DNA of 10,943 nt from positions 1-10,943 of the forward strand of contig JBLIBC010000065.1 in assembly GCA_047632015.1 (NCBI GenBank), in the 5' to 3' direction. This document shows, in pieces, positions 1-7,420 of the stretch. Below the pieces are notes generated by a model, which made no database searches, was not told the origin of the DNA, and saw only the letters and a list, made by a program, of their open reading frames with translations. The translations under genes and the position numbers were made by a program. The DNA comes from JBLIAZ01 sp047632015. GTDB taxonomy: Bacteria > Bacteroidota > Bacteroidia > Flavobacteriales_C > GCA-002722245. The stretch's first letter is position 1; the number at the start of each line of letters is the position of its first letter.

Positions 1-12
1 TTCGTTTTCCAT
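1..12 (-). CDS. Possible 5' end of a leftward gene cut by the window edge
   Basis: Reading leftward from position 12 there is an ATG followed by three sense codons (Met-Glu-Asn-Glu) before the sequence ends. The bases just upstream are very rich in A, as is common ahead of Bacteroidetes start codons, and a promoter-like sequence lies about 45 bases upstream (56-85). Four codons cannot identify a product. A thioredoxin gene sits next to dnaE in some related genomes as I recall, but nothing here tests that. The ATG could also be chance. Confidence 0.3.
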
Positions 13-55
13 TTTGTTGTTTGTTTTAAATTAAAAATTGAGTAACTGTCTAATC

Positions 56-85
56 CAAAGTAAACGTTTCTTTAGATTCTCACAA
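56..85 (-). promoter_or_regulatory. Candidate Bacteroidetes-type promoter reading left
   Basis: On the minus strand a TTG (83-85) is followed after 19 bases by TTACTTTG (56-63), one mismatch from the TAnnTTTG consensus of the Bacteroidetes -7 box, at about the usual distance. Transcription would start near position 48 and give a leader of roughly 36 bases before the ATG at 12. It lies between the dnaE stop codon and that ATG, so the edge gene may be transcribed separately from dnaE. Assigned from consensus only. Confidence 0.35.
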
Positions 86-178
86 TATATGGCGATTTAT
101 TAAAAATAACAAAAAAATGTTTCTGATATTTTGTAGATATGACTGCAATTGTTATCAATATACGTACTTACTCCTATA

Positions 179-3100
179 TCATTTCACATTTACTACTAGG
201 TTTACGTGAGATTGCAAAATCTTAAAAAAATCATTACTTGGATTCACCTTGTATTTTGAACTGTTCAGTTTAACCATGTAGCCTTTTTGTTCTTTATCTG
301 AAACCACAAAATTTATATCACACTTTCCTGGGTGCTGCTCAAAGGCATTGAATAAATCATCTAGGAGAACCTTATCCATGTCGGATACATCAACAGATAT
401 GTTTACCCGCTTAACCATTTTGTCTCGGATATCAGGAAGCAATTCTATGTTATTTATTTTAAAATCTAATTGATTTTCGTCATAGCGCCTTGTTTCAACT
501 TTCCCTTTGACATAAACCATAGCTCCTTCCACTAGAAAATGACGAAACCTCAAGTAACTGTCACCAAACAAAAAGAAAGTAGACGAATCAGTGTAATCGG
601 CCAAGCTTAACACACCAAACATGTTCCCTTTTTTACTCATTCTCTCTGCTGCTTCAGTAACTATAGCAGCAAAAGTCAAATCCTTCCCTACTAAACTTTT
701 AGGATCAGAGTTGTATTGATCTAGATTAGCATTACAAAATGCATCTACCTCAAGCTTATAATCGTCTAATGGATGTCCTGAAATAAAAATACCAACTACA
801 TCTTTTTCATGTTTCAATGCAAACACTCCTGTCCATGGCTCGCACACCGGTGTGGGTATTTTAGGTAATTCCACAGCGCTACCCTCACCAAACAATGATT
901 GCTGAGTGGATCCACTTTCACTTTGATGTTGAGCACCATATTTTATTGCTTTTTCTAAAAAAGTACTGTCTCGCTCGTTGTTTCTGAAAAAATATTGAGC
1001 CCTGTGCGAACCGCTAAATCCATCAAAAGCTCCCGCATAGGCTAGATTTTCTAAACATCTTTTGTTGGCCGCACGAAGATTAACCCTTTTTGTAAGCTCG
1101 AAAATGTCACTAAAATGACCATTTTCTTTTCTCTCCTCTAAAATGCACTCCACTGCTCCTGCTCCAACCCCTTTCACTGCTGCCATTCCAAAACGAACTT
1201 CGCCTTTAGGGTTTACGGTAAACTTTAAGGATGATTCATTTACGTCAGGTCCAAGTACAGGAATTCCTGACCTGCGACACTCTTCCATAAAAAATGTCAC
1301 TTGCTTGATATCATTCATGTTATTGCTTAATACCGACGCCATATATTCTGCAGGGTAATGAGCTTTTAAATAAGCCGTTTGATACGCAATCCATGCATAA
1401 CAAGTAGAATGAGATTTATTAAAAGCATACGATGCAAATGCTTCCCAATCCTTCCACACTTTTTCTAAAGTTTTTTCATCGTGACCTCGTTCCTTTCCTC
1501 CCGCTAAAAACTTAGGTTTCATTTCATCTAGCATGGACAAAATCTTTTTACCCATTGCCTTCCTTAAGGTATCCGCCTGACCTTTCGTAAATCCAGCTAA
1601 CTTTTGAGACAGCAACATCACCTGTTCCTGATAAACAGTAATTCCGTAAGTCTCTCCCAAATACTCTTCCATCCCCTCCAAATCGTACGTAATCTCTTCA
1701 TCACCGTGCTTTCTGTCAATGAAAGACGGAATGTATTCAATAGGCCCTGGTCTGTACAACGCATTCATTGCAATTAAATCACCAAAAACAGTGGGCTTCA
1801 ATGACTTAAGGTGCTTTTGCATACCTGGAGATTCATATTGAAAAATCCCTACTGTTTCACCTCGCTGAAACAATTCATATGTTTTTACATCATCTAATGG
1901 AATGTCATCAGGCACAATTTCAACTCCATGCCTATCCTTGATAATTTGCACTGCATCTTTTATTAAAGTCAGCGTCTTCAATCCTAAAAAATCCATTTTT
2001 AACAAGCCTGCGTTTTCCACCACAGCGTTGTCAAATTGTGTACACCACATGGTAGAATCTTTCACCAAAGACACTGGTACATATTGCCTTATATCACTTG
2101 GTGTAATAATTACACCACAAGCATGAGTTCCTGTATTTCTCATGGAACCTTCCAATGAAATCGCTTGACGAACTGTTTGCCCTTCTAAGTTTTCATTTTT
2201 AGAAATACTCTTTAACTCGCGAGCCATTTCTAATTGGTCTGGATTCAGTTTTTTACTCAAGTCCTCCTCCGACATGTTGAACATTTTGTTCAATTTCATG
2301 TCCGGAATTAATTTAGCAATCCTGTCCGTGTCTGGTAATGGTAAATCCAACACCCTTCCTGTATCACGAATGGATGACTTAGCCGCCATTGTACCATAGG
2401 TAATGATTTGAGCCACTTGACTTGAGCCATACTTATCTATCACATATTGAATCACTCGACCTCTACCCTCATCATCAAAATCAATATCAATATCCGGCAT
2501 CGATACCCTGTCTGGATTTAAAAACCGCTCAAAAAGCAAATCGTATTTAATTGGATCAATGTTGGTTATTTTAGTGCAATACGCTACTGCTGACCCTGCT
2601 GCCGAACCCCTTCCCGGACCAACTGACACTCCCATTTCTCGGGCTGCCGCAATGAAATCTTGCACAATTAAAAAATACCCTGGATAACCTGTCTTTTTAA
2701 TGATTTCTAATTCAAAATCTAAACGTTCCTCGATGTCTTTGGTTAAATCAGGATACCGAATCTTTGCACCTTCATAAGTTAAATGCCGTAAATAAGCATT
2801 CTCTCCATTCACCGTTCCTTCTATCTCGTCTTTTGGATCTATAAATTCTTCAGGAATACCAAATTTTGGAAGAAGTACATCACTGTATAATACAAAACTT
2901 TCAATCTTATCTACAATTTCTTGAGTACATTCAATGGCTTCAGGTAAGTCCTTGAAAAGCTCTTTCATTTCATCGGAACCTTTGAAATAAAACTCGTTGT
3001 TTGGCATCCCACTTCTGAAACCTCGTCCCCTTCCAATTGGTGTGCTTTGCTTTTCTCCATCCTTCACACACATTAAAATATCGTGCGCAGTAGAATCTGA

Positions 3101-4552
3101 TTGTTCCACATAAAAATTCTCATTCGCCGCAAAATATTTTACATCGTACTTTTTAGCAAATTTCATTAACACCTCGTTCACCCTAACTTCCTCCTCCAAT
3201 CCATGACGGTTCAATTCAATGTAAAAATCATCCCCAAATTTTTCCTTCCACCACACAAAAGCCTCTTCAGCTTGTACTTCACCCACATTCAAAAGTAACC
3301 ACGGCACTTCACCACTCATCCCTCCGGTTGTCACTATTATGTCTCCAGCGTGTTTCAACACTAAGTCCCTGTCTACACGCGGAACGTAGTAAAATCCGTC
3401 AATAAACCCTTGTGAAGAAAGCTTAGCTAATTCATGGTATCCTTTTTTGTTTTTTGCTAAAAGAGGCGTTAAAAATCCGTTGTCTTTTTTTGATTTGTCT
3501 TGGTGGTTTTTACAAACAAAAAGTTCGCAACCTATGATGGCTTTTACTTCTTTTTCATTGAATTCTTCTCCTGCTTCTTCAGCTTCAGTTTTTCTATCCT
3601 CAACACCTTTATTATGTGCATTAAATGCTTTAACAAAATTGAATGCTGCCATCATGTTTCCAAAATCGGTCATGGCAACAGCTGATATGTTTTCCTCGGC
3701 GGCTTTTGCTAACAAAGCACTTATTTTGGAAGTTGATTGTAATATCGAAAACTGAGTGTGGTTATGCAAATGCGCAAAACGAACATCAGCTAATCTCTCC
3801 AAGTTTTTTTGTGCATCATCAGCACTGATACCTCCCTCCTTTTTATCCCTAGCCTTTATCTTGTTACTCGCATCCTTTAAATTCAAATGAGAAATTCCGT
3901 ACGAACCAATTTGCGTAGGATTCTTCTTTTGAAATTCAGTTAAATACGCAGGGTCAGCATCTAATTCCTCTTGAGTGAAATTATTTAACCGTAGGAGTTC
4001 AAAAAAACACTTAGTAGTTGCCTCTACATCGGCAGATGCATTGTGCGCATCAGCAAACGCGGCCCCAAACAAGTACTTGTGCAACTCCGTTAATGTTGGC
4101 AATTTAAATTTGCCCCCTCGTCCTCCCGGGATTTGACAAAGTTTAGCTGTGTCCTCAGTACAAGTGTCAAGTACATCAAGTTCTAAAAAATTAGTCTCAA
4201 GTTGCTTCCTGTGCAGCTCACATCCCATGATGTTAATGTCAAACTTCACGTTTTGACCAACTAAAAACTTAGATTTTTTTAAAGCTATGTGAAACTCCTC
4301 AAGTACAAACTCCAATGACTTTCCTTGCTCGCTTGCTAGCTCTGTGGATATTCCATGAATTTTTTCAGCATCAAAAGGAATATCGAACCCTTCAGGCTTA
4401 ACTAAGTAGTCCTTTTGTTCAACAAGCACTCCCCATTCATCATGTAATTGCCACGCCAACTGTATACACCTTGGCCAATTGTCAGTATCCGTTAACGGAG
4501 CGTTCCAATCCCTAGGTAAACCGGTTGTTTCAGTGTCAAATATTAAATACAT
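179..4552 (-). CDS. dnaE: DNA polymerase III alpha subunit with fused N-terminal 3'-5' exonuclease
   Basis: Catalytic subunit of the replicative DNA polymerase, 1457 residues against about 1160 in E. coli. The extra length is mostly an N-terminal DEDDh exonuclease: Asp6 and Glu8 in DTET, Asp105 in NVKFD, and His170 and Asp175 in HNASAD. All five catalytic positions are present, so proofreading is probably supplied in cis. A PHP domain begins near 259 (HLHNHT at 261-266) but reads TDFG at 295-298 where active PHP domains usually have TDHG. The polymerase core follows, with GPGRGSAAGS (645-654) and the catalytic aspartates in PDIDIDF (686-692). Next come the helix-hairpin-helix region (about 1122-1137), a clamp-binding motif QQSLF (1217-1221) and an OB fold (about 1290-1370). 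The start is ATG, giving MYLIFDTETTG, which places the first exonuclease motif directly at the N-terminus. No Shine-Dalgarno sequence is seen. A 162-bp palindrome ends 17 bases upstream of the start. Confidence 0.97.
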   Translation of the reverse strand: MYLIFDTETTGLPRDWNAPLTDTDNWPRCIQLAWQLHDEWGVLVEQKDYLVKPEGFDIPFDAEKIHGISTELASEQGKSLEFVLEEFHIALKKSKFLVGQNVKFDINIMGCELHRKQLETNFLELDVLDTCTEDTAKLCQIPGGRGGKFKLPTLTELHKYLFGAAFADAHNASADVEATTKCFFELLRLNNFTQEELDADPAYLTEFQKKNPTQIGSYGISHLNLKDASNKIKARDKKEGGISADDAQKNLERLADVRFAHLHNHTQFSILQSTSKISALLAKAAEENISAVAMTDFGNMMAAFNFVKAFNAHNKGVEDRKTEAEEAGEEFNEKEVKAIIGCELFVCKNHQDKSKKDNGFLTPLLAKNKKGYHELAKLSSQGFIDGFYYVPRVDRDLVLKHAGDIIVTTGGMSGEVPWLLLNVGEVQAEEAFVWWKEKFGDDFYIELNRHGLEEEVRVNEVLMKFAKKYDVKYFAANENFYVEQSDSTAHDILMCVKDGEKQSTPIGRGRGFRSGMPNNEFYFKGSDEMKELFKDLPEAIECTQEIVDKIESFVLYSDVLLPKFGIPEEFIDPKDEIEGTVNGENAYLRHLTYEGAKIRYPDLTKDIEERLDFELEIIKKTGYPGYFLIVQDFIAAAREMGVSVGPGRGSAAGSAVAYCTKITNIDPIKYDLLFERFLNPDRVSMPDIDIDFDDEGRGRVIQYVIDKYGSSQVAQIITYGTMAAKSSIRDTGRVLDLPLPDTDRIAKLIPDMKLNKMFNMSEEDLSKKLNPDQLEMARELKSISKNENLEGQTVRQAISLEGSMRNTGTHACGVIITPSDIRQYVPVSLVKDSTMWCTQFDNAVVENAGLLKMDFLGLKTLTLIKDAVQIIKDRHGVEIVPDDIPLDDVKTYELFQRGETVGIFQYESPGMQKHLKSLKPTVFGDLIAMNALYRPGPIEYIPSFIDRKHGDEEITYDLEGMEEYLGETYGITVYQEQVMLLSQKLAGFTKGQADTLRKAMGKKILSMLDEMKPKFLAGGKERGHDEKTLEKVWKDWEAFASYAFNKSHSTCYAWIAYQTAYLKAHYPAEYMASVLSNNMNDIKQVTFFMEECRRSGIPVLGPDVNESSLKFTVNPKGEVRFGMAAVKGVGAGAVECILEERKENGHFSDIFELTKRVNLRAANKRCLENLAYAGAFDGFSGSHRAQYFFRNNERDSTFLEKAIKYGAQHQSESGSTQQSLFGEGSAVELPKIPTPVCEPWTGVFALKHEKDVVGIFISGHPLDDYKLEVDAFCNANLDQYNSDPKSLVGKDLTFAAIVTEAAERMSKKGNMFGVLSLADYTDSSTFFLFGDSYLRFRHFLVEGAMVYVKGKVETRRYDENQLDFKINNIELLPDIRDKMVKRVNISVDVSDMDKVLLDDLFNAFEQHPGKCDINFVVSDKEQKGYMVKLNSSKYKVNPSNDFFKILQSHVNLVVNVK

Positions 4553-4569
4553 GTATTACATTTTGGAGA

Positions 4570-4731
4570 ATACTCAAATTGATTAGCTTTTCAGGAATTT
4601 TAGCGAAGATTATTTTTTTCTTTCACAAGGCTAAAATTATAAACATAGCCTTAGCTACGTTTATAATTTTAAACGAAGTAAAAGGAAAAAAGAACGAGAT
4701 AAAAAACTGAAAAGCTATTCAGTTTGAGTAT
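4570..4731. repeat. 162-bp imperfect palindrome, copy 1
   Basis: The outermost 25 bases at the two ends (4570-4594 and 4707-4731) are inverted repeats of each other with 23 of 25 matching, ending in ATACTCAAA. The centre is a second tight hairpin: a 13-bp stem (4632-4644 with 4659-4671), an A/C mismatch, a TAGC/GCTA stem (4646-4649 with 4654-4657) and the loop CTTA (4650-4653). The regions between are weaker inverted repeats, so the whole unit is one long imperfect hairpin. A second copy of identical length lies at 5230-5391 in the same orientation. It fills most of the gap between the yqaA-like gene and dnaE. It may be a non-autonomous mobile or REP-like unit, or a structured RNA or terminator. 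No clear target-site duplication is visible. Confidence 0.85.
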
Positions 4732-4800
4732 ACAATTAAAGATACGACGCTTTGCTATTTATTGAGGTCATTGTTAATAAATAAAGCTTGAAGAATTTAC

Positions 4801-5208
4801 TTACAACAAAAGTAAAATCGAGTAGCGAATAGCCTTTCCAACAAACATTAAAACCAGTACTTTTTTCCAGTTTAATTTAAACACTCCAAGCGCAACTGCA
4901 ATAACATCACCTACAACTGGAAGCCAACATAACAGGGCTATCCATACGCCATATTTATCAATTTTAGTTTGATAATTAAGCACCTTGTCTTTTTTAACTC
5001 CAAAATATTTCTTAAGCCAAGACCATTTGCACAAATACCCCAAATAATAAGAACTGATTCCTCCTAAGGTATTCCCTACACTTGCCACGATTAATAAATA
5101 GTAAGGGTTGTAATTTTTCGTAATTAAGTAAAATAAATGCGCCTCCGAACTAAATGGAATTACGGTCGCTGCTAAAAAGCTACTTAGGAAAAGAATTAAG
5201 TAAGGCAT
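4801..5208 (-). CDS. yqaA: YqaA-like small inner-membrane protein, DedA/VTT-related
   Basis: A 135-residue hydrophobic protein with about four membrane segments. It resembles E. coli YqaA (about 142 residues) along its length: SSFLAAT then a Pro and Ser-Glu near the N-terminus, GNTLGG in the middle, WLPVVGD near residues 96-102, and GKAIRY close to the C-terminus. This belongs to the DedA/SNARE-associated (VTT) membrane proteins. Larger DedA relatives are linked to lipid carrier flipping and proton-motive-force homeostasis, but the role of the short YqaA type is not established to my knowledge. The ATG at 5208 is preferred over an in-frame TTG at 5217, because the TTG would overlap a perfect TAnnTTTG box. 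With the ATG start the transcript would be nearly leaderless. The gene stands between two palindromic repeats and could be co-transcribed with dnaE through copy 1. Confidence 0.85.
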   Translation of the reverse strand: MPYLILFLSSFLAATVIPFSSEAHLFYLITKNYNPYYLLIVASVGNTLGGISSYYLGYLCKWSWLKKYFGVKKDKVLNYQTKIDKYGVWIALLCWLPVVGDVIAVALGVFKLNWKKVLVLMFVGKAIRYSILLLL

Positions 5209-5214
5209 GAAGCT

Positions 5215-5222
5215 CAAAGATA
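5215..5222 (-). promoter_or_regulatory. Candidate -7 box for the yqaA-like gene
   Basis: Minus-strand TATCTTTG matches TAnnTTTG exactly, six bases upstream of the ATG at 5208. No TTG is seen at the usual upstream distance, and the upstream half would lie inside palindrome copy 2. If used, transcription would begin at or within a few bases of the start codon. Confidence 0.35.
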
Positions 5223-5229
5223 AGCAGCT

Positions 5230-5391
5230 ATACTCAAACGGTTTGACTTTTTGGTAATTTCATCGAAGCTTATCGTTTTCTTTGACAAGGCTGAAAATAA
5301 AAACATAGCCTGAGCTACGTTTTTATTTTTAAACGAAGAGAAAGGGAACGAGAGCCAGTTGAAAAAGCAAAAAATTAAACTGTTTGAGTAT
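5230..5391. repeat. 162-bp imperfect palindrome, copy 2
   Basis: Same length and orientation as the copy at 4570-4731, with the same terminal ATACTCAAA inverted at both ends. Matching blocks occur at the same offsets: CGAAG at +34, CAAGGCT at +56, AAACATAGCC at +71 and AAACGAAG at +101. The apex stem is 5294-5304 paired with 5319-5329, then TAGC/GCTA around the loop CTGA (5310-5313). Relative to copy 1, two apex base pairs are swapped on both strands (A-T against T-A) and a third changes from A-T to G-T, so pairing is kept. It fills the divergent region between the yqaA-like gene and the metX-like gene, leaving only about 20 bases to one start and 59 to the other. Confidence 0.85.
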
Positions 5392-5399
5392 TAAGTCCG

Positions 5400-5428
5400 T
5401 TACAAGTTAAAATGTTTTGCTAATTTTG
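5400..5428 (+). promoter_or_regulatory. Candidate promoter of the metX-like gene
   Basis: TAATTTTG at 5421-5428 matches TAnnTTTG exactly. The upstream element is weak (TTA at 5400-5402, 18 bases away, in place of TTG). A start near 5435 would give a leader of about 16 bases before the GTG codon. The promoter begins nine bases after palindrome copy 2 ends. Confidence 0.4.
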
Positions 5429-5450
5429 CAATTCAATTTTTTAAGCATAC

Positions 5451-6479
5451 GTGAACAAGTTATTTCATAACATACAAAAAGATTTTCCTCTTGAGTTAGG
5501 TGGGCGATTAAAGAACCCGACAGTGGCATATACTACTTTGGGGAAATTGTCGCCAAACAAGGATAATGTGGTGTGGGTTTTTCATGCCTTAACTGCAGCA
5601 TCCAACGTGGAAGATTGGTGGGATGGACTTGTGGGTGATGGAAAGCTTTTTAATGCCGACAAACACTTTGTAGTTTGCGCTAACATTCTTGGATCGTGCT
5701 ATGGGACTACGGGACCAAATTCCATTAATCCTGAAACAGGTGAATTATACTTACATAGTTTTCCGGACATTACTATTCGTGATACAGTCAATGCTTTCAT
5801 TGAATTACGAAATCATTTAGGAATTGATAAAATTAACTTTGCTATTGGAGGAAGTTGTGGTGGGTATCAATTATTAGAATGGTTATTAATGGAGCCTGAA
5901 AAAATTGATGACTTTTGTGCTTTAGTAACTACTGTTCAAGAAAGTCCGTGGGGTGTAGCAATTCATACTGCTCACAGATCTGCGATTGAGTTGGATTCAA
6001 CATGGAAAAACAACGAGATAAATGCTGGTTTGGAAGGAATGAAAACAGCGCGTCAAATCGGCTTGTTGTTTTACAGAAACCATCAAATTTATGACGAGCT
6101 TCAAAAAGAAGATGACAAGGAAGTAACGGACAATTTTAAAGCAAGTTCTTACTTAAAATACCAAGGTGAAAAATTAGCAAAAAGGTTTAACCCTATTTCG
6201 TATTATAAACTAACAAAGTGGTTGGACACTCATAACATTACTCGAGGGAGGAATTCTGATGTAAAAAAAGTATTGAGTTCAATTAATCAACGAGGATTAA
6301 TTATTAGTGTGAGCTCAGATATTTTATGTCCACCTGAAGAACAAAAGTTTTTAGCTCAACACATACCAAATGCAAAATACATTGAAATTGATTCATTGTA
6401 TGGCCATGATGGTTTTTTATTGGAATACGAAAAAATTGGACTCGCAATAAAAACAAGGTTTCCTAAGATATTCTCTTAG
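5451..6479 (+). CDS. Homoserine O-acetyltransferase-like alpha/beta hydrolase-fold protein
   Basis: A 342-residue protein of the MetX family, which transfers an acyl group from acyl-CoA to homoserine in methionine synthesis. Related members act on serine or work as hydrolases. Visible family features are HALTAA at 45-50 (oxyanion region), NILGSCYGTTGP at 78-89, the nucleophile elbow GGSCGG with Ser135, SSDILCPPEEQ with Asp290, and YGHDGF with His319. Ser, Asp and His therefore form a complete catalytic triad. The length fits the family. The start is GTG; an in-frame ATG at 5412 is followed by a stop two codons later, so no upstream ATG is possible. The elbow usually reads GGSMGG in acetyltransferases, and Cys136 replaces that Met here. 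No other methionine gene is nearby. The fold and catalytic type are secure, but the exact substrate and acyl donor are not, so no symbol is given. Confidence 0.85.
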   Translation: MNKLFHNIQKDFPLELGGRLKNPTVAYTTLGKLSPNKDNVVWVFHALTAASNVEDWWDGLVGDGKLFNADKHFVVCANILGSCYGTTGPNSINPETGELYLHSFPDITIRDTVNAFIELRNHLGIDKINFAIGGSCGGYQLLEWLLMEPEKIDDFCALVTTVQESPWGVAIHTAHRSAIELDSTWKNNEINAGLEGMKTARQIGLLFYRNHQIYDELQKEDDKEVTDNFKASSYLKYQGEKLAKRFNPISYYKLTKWLDTHNITRGRNSDVKKVLSSINQRGLIISVSSDILCPPEEQKFLAQHIPNAKYIEIDSLYGHDGFLLEYEKIGLAIKTRFPKIFS

Positions 6480-6507
6480 AGTAGATATAGTTCAATCAGA
6501 ATATCTT
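6465..6507 (+). terminator. Candidate terminator between convergent genes
   Basis: A perfect 10-bp inverted repeat (AAGATATTCT at 6465-6474 and AGAATATCTT at 6498-6507) with a 23-base loop spans the metX-like stop codon. On the plus strand a T-rich stretch follows (6508-6520). The stem is AT-rich and the loop is long, so termination may be weak. It lies where transcripts from both directions meet. Confidence 0.35.
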
Positions 6508-6511
6508 CCTT

Positions 6512-7420
6512 TTACTTTTTCCCCTTTGAAATTAACCACACCCCTGCAATTACCACAAATGCTCCAATTACTTTTGCGACAGTAATTGATTCCCCTAAAA
6601 ATATTGCTGCTACGATTAGCACAAACACAGGTCCTACACTAGACAAAATAGATGTTTTAGCCGAACCAATGCGGTATATTGCTGAACTGATAATGAACGA
6701 AGGAATGATGGTATTAAAAACTGCTACACATAAAGCAACCGCATAAGCTTCCCATCGATAACTAAAAATAGAAGTGGTGCTTTGAATATTGAAATGGATA
6801 ATCACCGCCACGCATGAAATAACCATGCAGTACGAGGTAAATTTTAACACCCCTAACTTGGTCACCAATTTTTCACTTCCAATCAAGTAAAAGGAAAAAG
6901 TCAAGGCACTTAAAAAAACAAGTAAGGAGCCAAACCAAAAATTGTCGTTATGCACTGCGTTTATCTGGTCAAAAAAAGCAATACCTATTCCCAAATATGC
7001 TATTACAATTGCCAAAACTTGAACTCGCTTGATTTTCTTTTTAAGAATTATTGCTCCTAGAATAACAGTCATGGTGGGATACAAGAACAATATCAACCTT
7101 TCTAATCCAGCGCCAATGTACTGCAGACCCCAAAAATCAAGAAAAGAGGCAAAGTAGTACCCTATGATTCCAATAACTACTAATATTAGCCAGTCTTTTT
7201 TGGACAGGTTGTTTGTTTGCGATTTCCGTTGTTGAACAAGTGCAATTAACACATAAACAGGTAAAGCGAAACTCATTCGTAAAAATAATAGGCTCAGCTT
7301 GTCCAAGCCATATCCGTAACAGAATTTCACAAGAATGGCTTTGGATGAAAACATCAAAGCTCCAACAATAGCCAAGATGACACCTTGAGTATTTTTACTT
7401 TTTGACAAGAAATTCATCAT
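6512..7420 (-). CDS. EamA-family (DMT superfamily) permease
   Basis: A 302-residue membrane protein with about ten hydrophobic segments arranged as two EamA repeats (roughly 12-150 and 162-297). The N-terminal repeat begins with a glycine-rich helix followed by SSKAILVKF. The C-terminal repeat holds the typical SSVGPV (260-265) and LGES (275-278) ending of this family. Members export or import small metabolites such as amino acids or nucleotides by secondary transport, but the substrate cannot be read from sequence. The start ATG shares one base with the hisS stop codon (TAATG), so it is very probably co-transcribed and translationally coupled to hisS. A second ATG follows immediately and could be used instead. 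The gene has no promoter of its own that I can see. Confidence 0.9.
   Translation of the reverse strand: MMNFLSKSKNTQGVILAIVGALMFSSKAILVKFCYGYGLDKLSLLFLRMSFALPVYVLIALVQQRKSQTNNLSKKDWLILVVIGIIGYYFASFLDFWGLQYIGAGLERLILFLYPTMTVILGAIILKKKIKRVQVLAIVIAYLGIGIAFFDQINAVHNDNFWFGSLLVFLSALTFSFYLIGSEKLVTKLGVLKFTSYCMVISCVAVIIHFNIQSTTSIFSYRWEAYAVALCVAVFNTIIPSFIISSAIYRIGSAKTSILSSVGPVFVLIVAAIFLGESITVAKVIGAFVVIAGVWLISKGKK

Noticed and set aside
13..178. Rho-independent terminator after dnaE
   Set aside because: A T-run is present on the minus strand near 110-120, but I found no convincing GC-containing stem before it.
3447..3755. Rightward open frame of 102 codons inside dnaE
   Set aside because: It lies wholly on the opposite strand of a conserved dnaE segment with no promoter or family resemblance, so it is a shadow of that gene.
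4525..4710. Rightward 61-codon open frame across palindrome copy 1
   Set aside because: It runs through the dnaE start and the repeat, has no recognisable protein features, and its composition is that of the AT-rich hairpin.
5209..5217. TTG start for the yqaA-like gene, three codons upstream
   Set aside because: The TTG overlaps an exact TAnnTTTG box, and an ATG follows at 5208 that fits the family N-terminus. This choice is not certain.
4570..5391. Composite transposon made of the two palindromes with yqaA as cargo
   Set aside because: The copies are diverged from each other, no transposase or clear target duplication is present, and yqaA-like genes are ordinary chromosomal genes.
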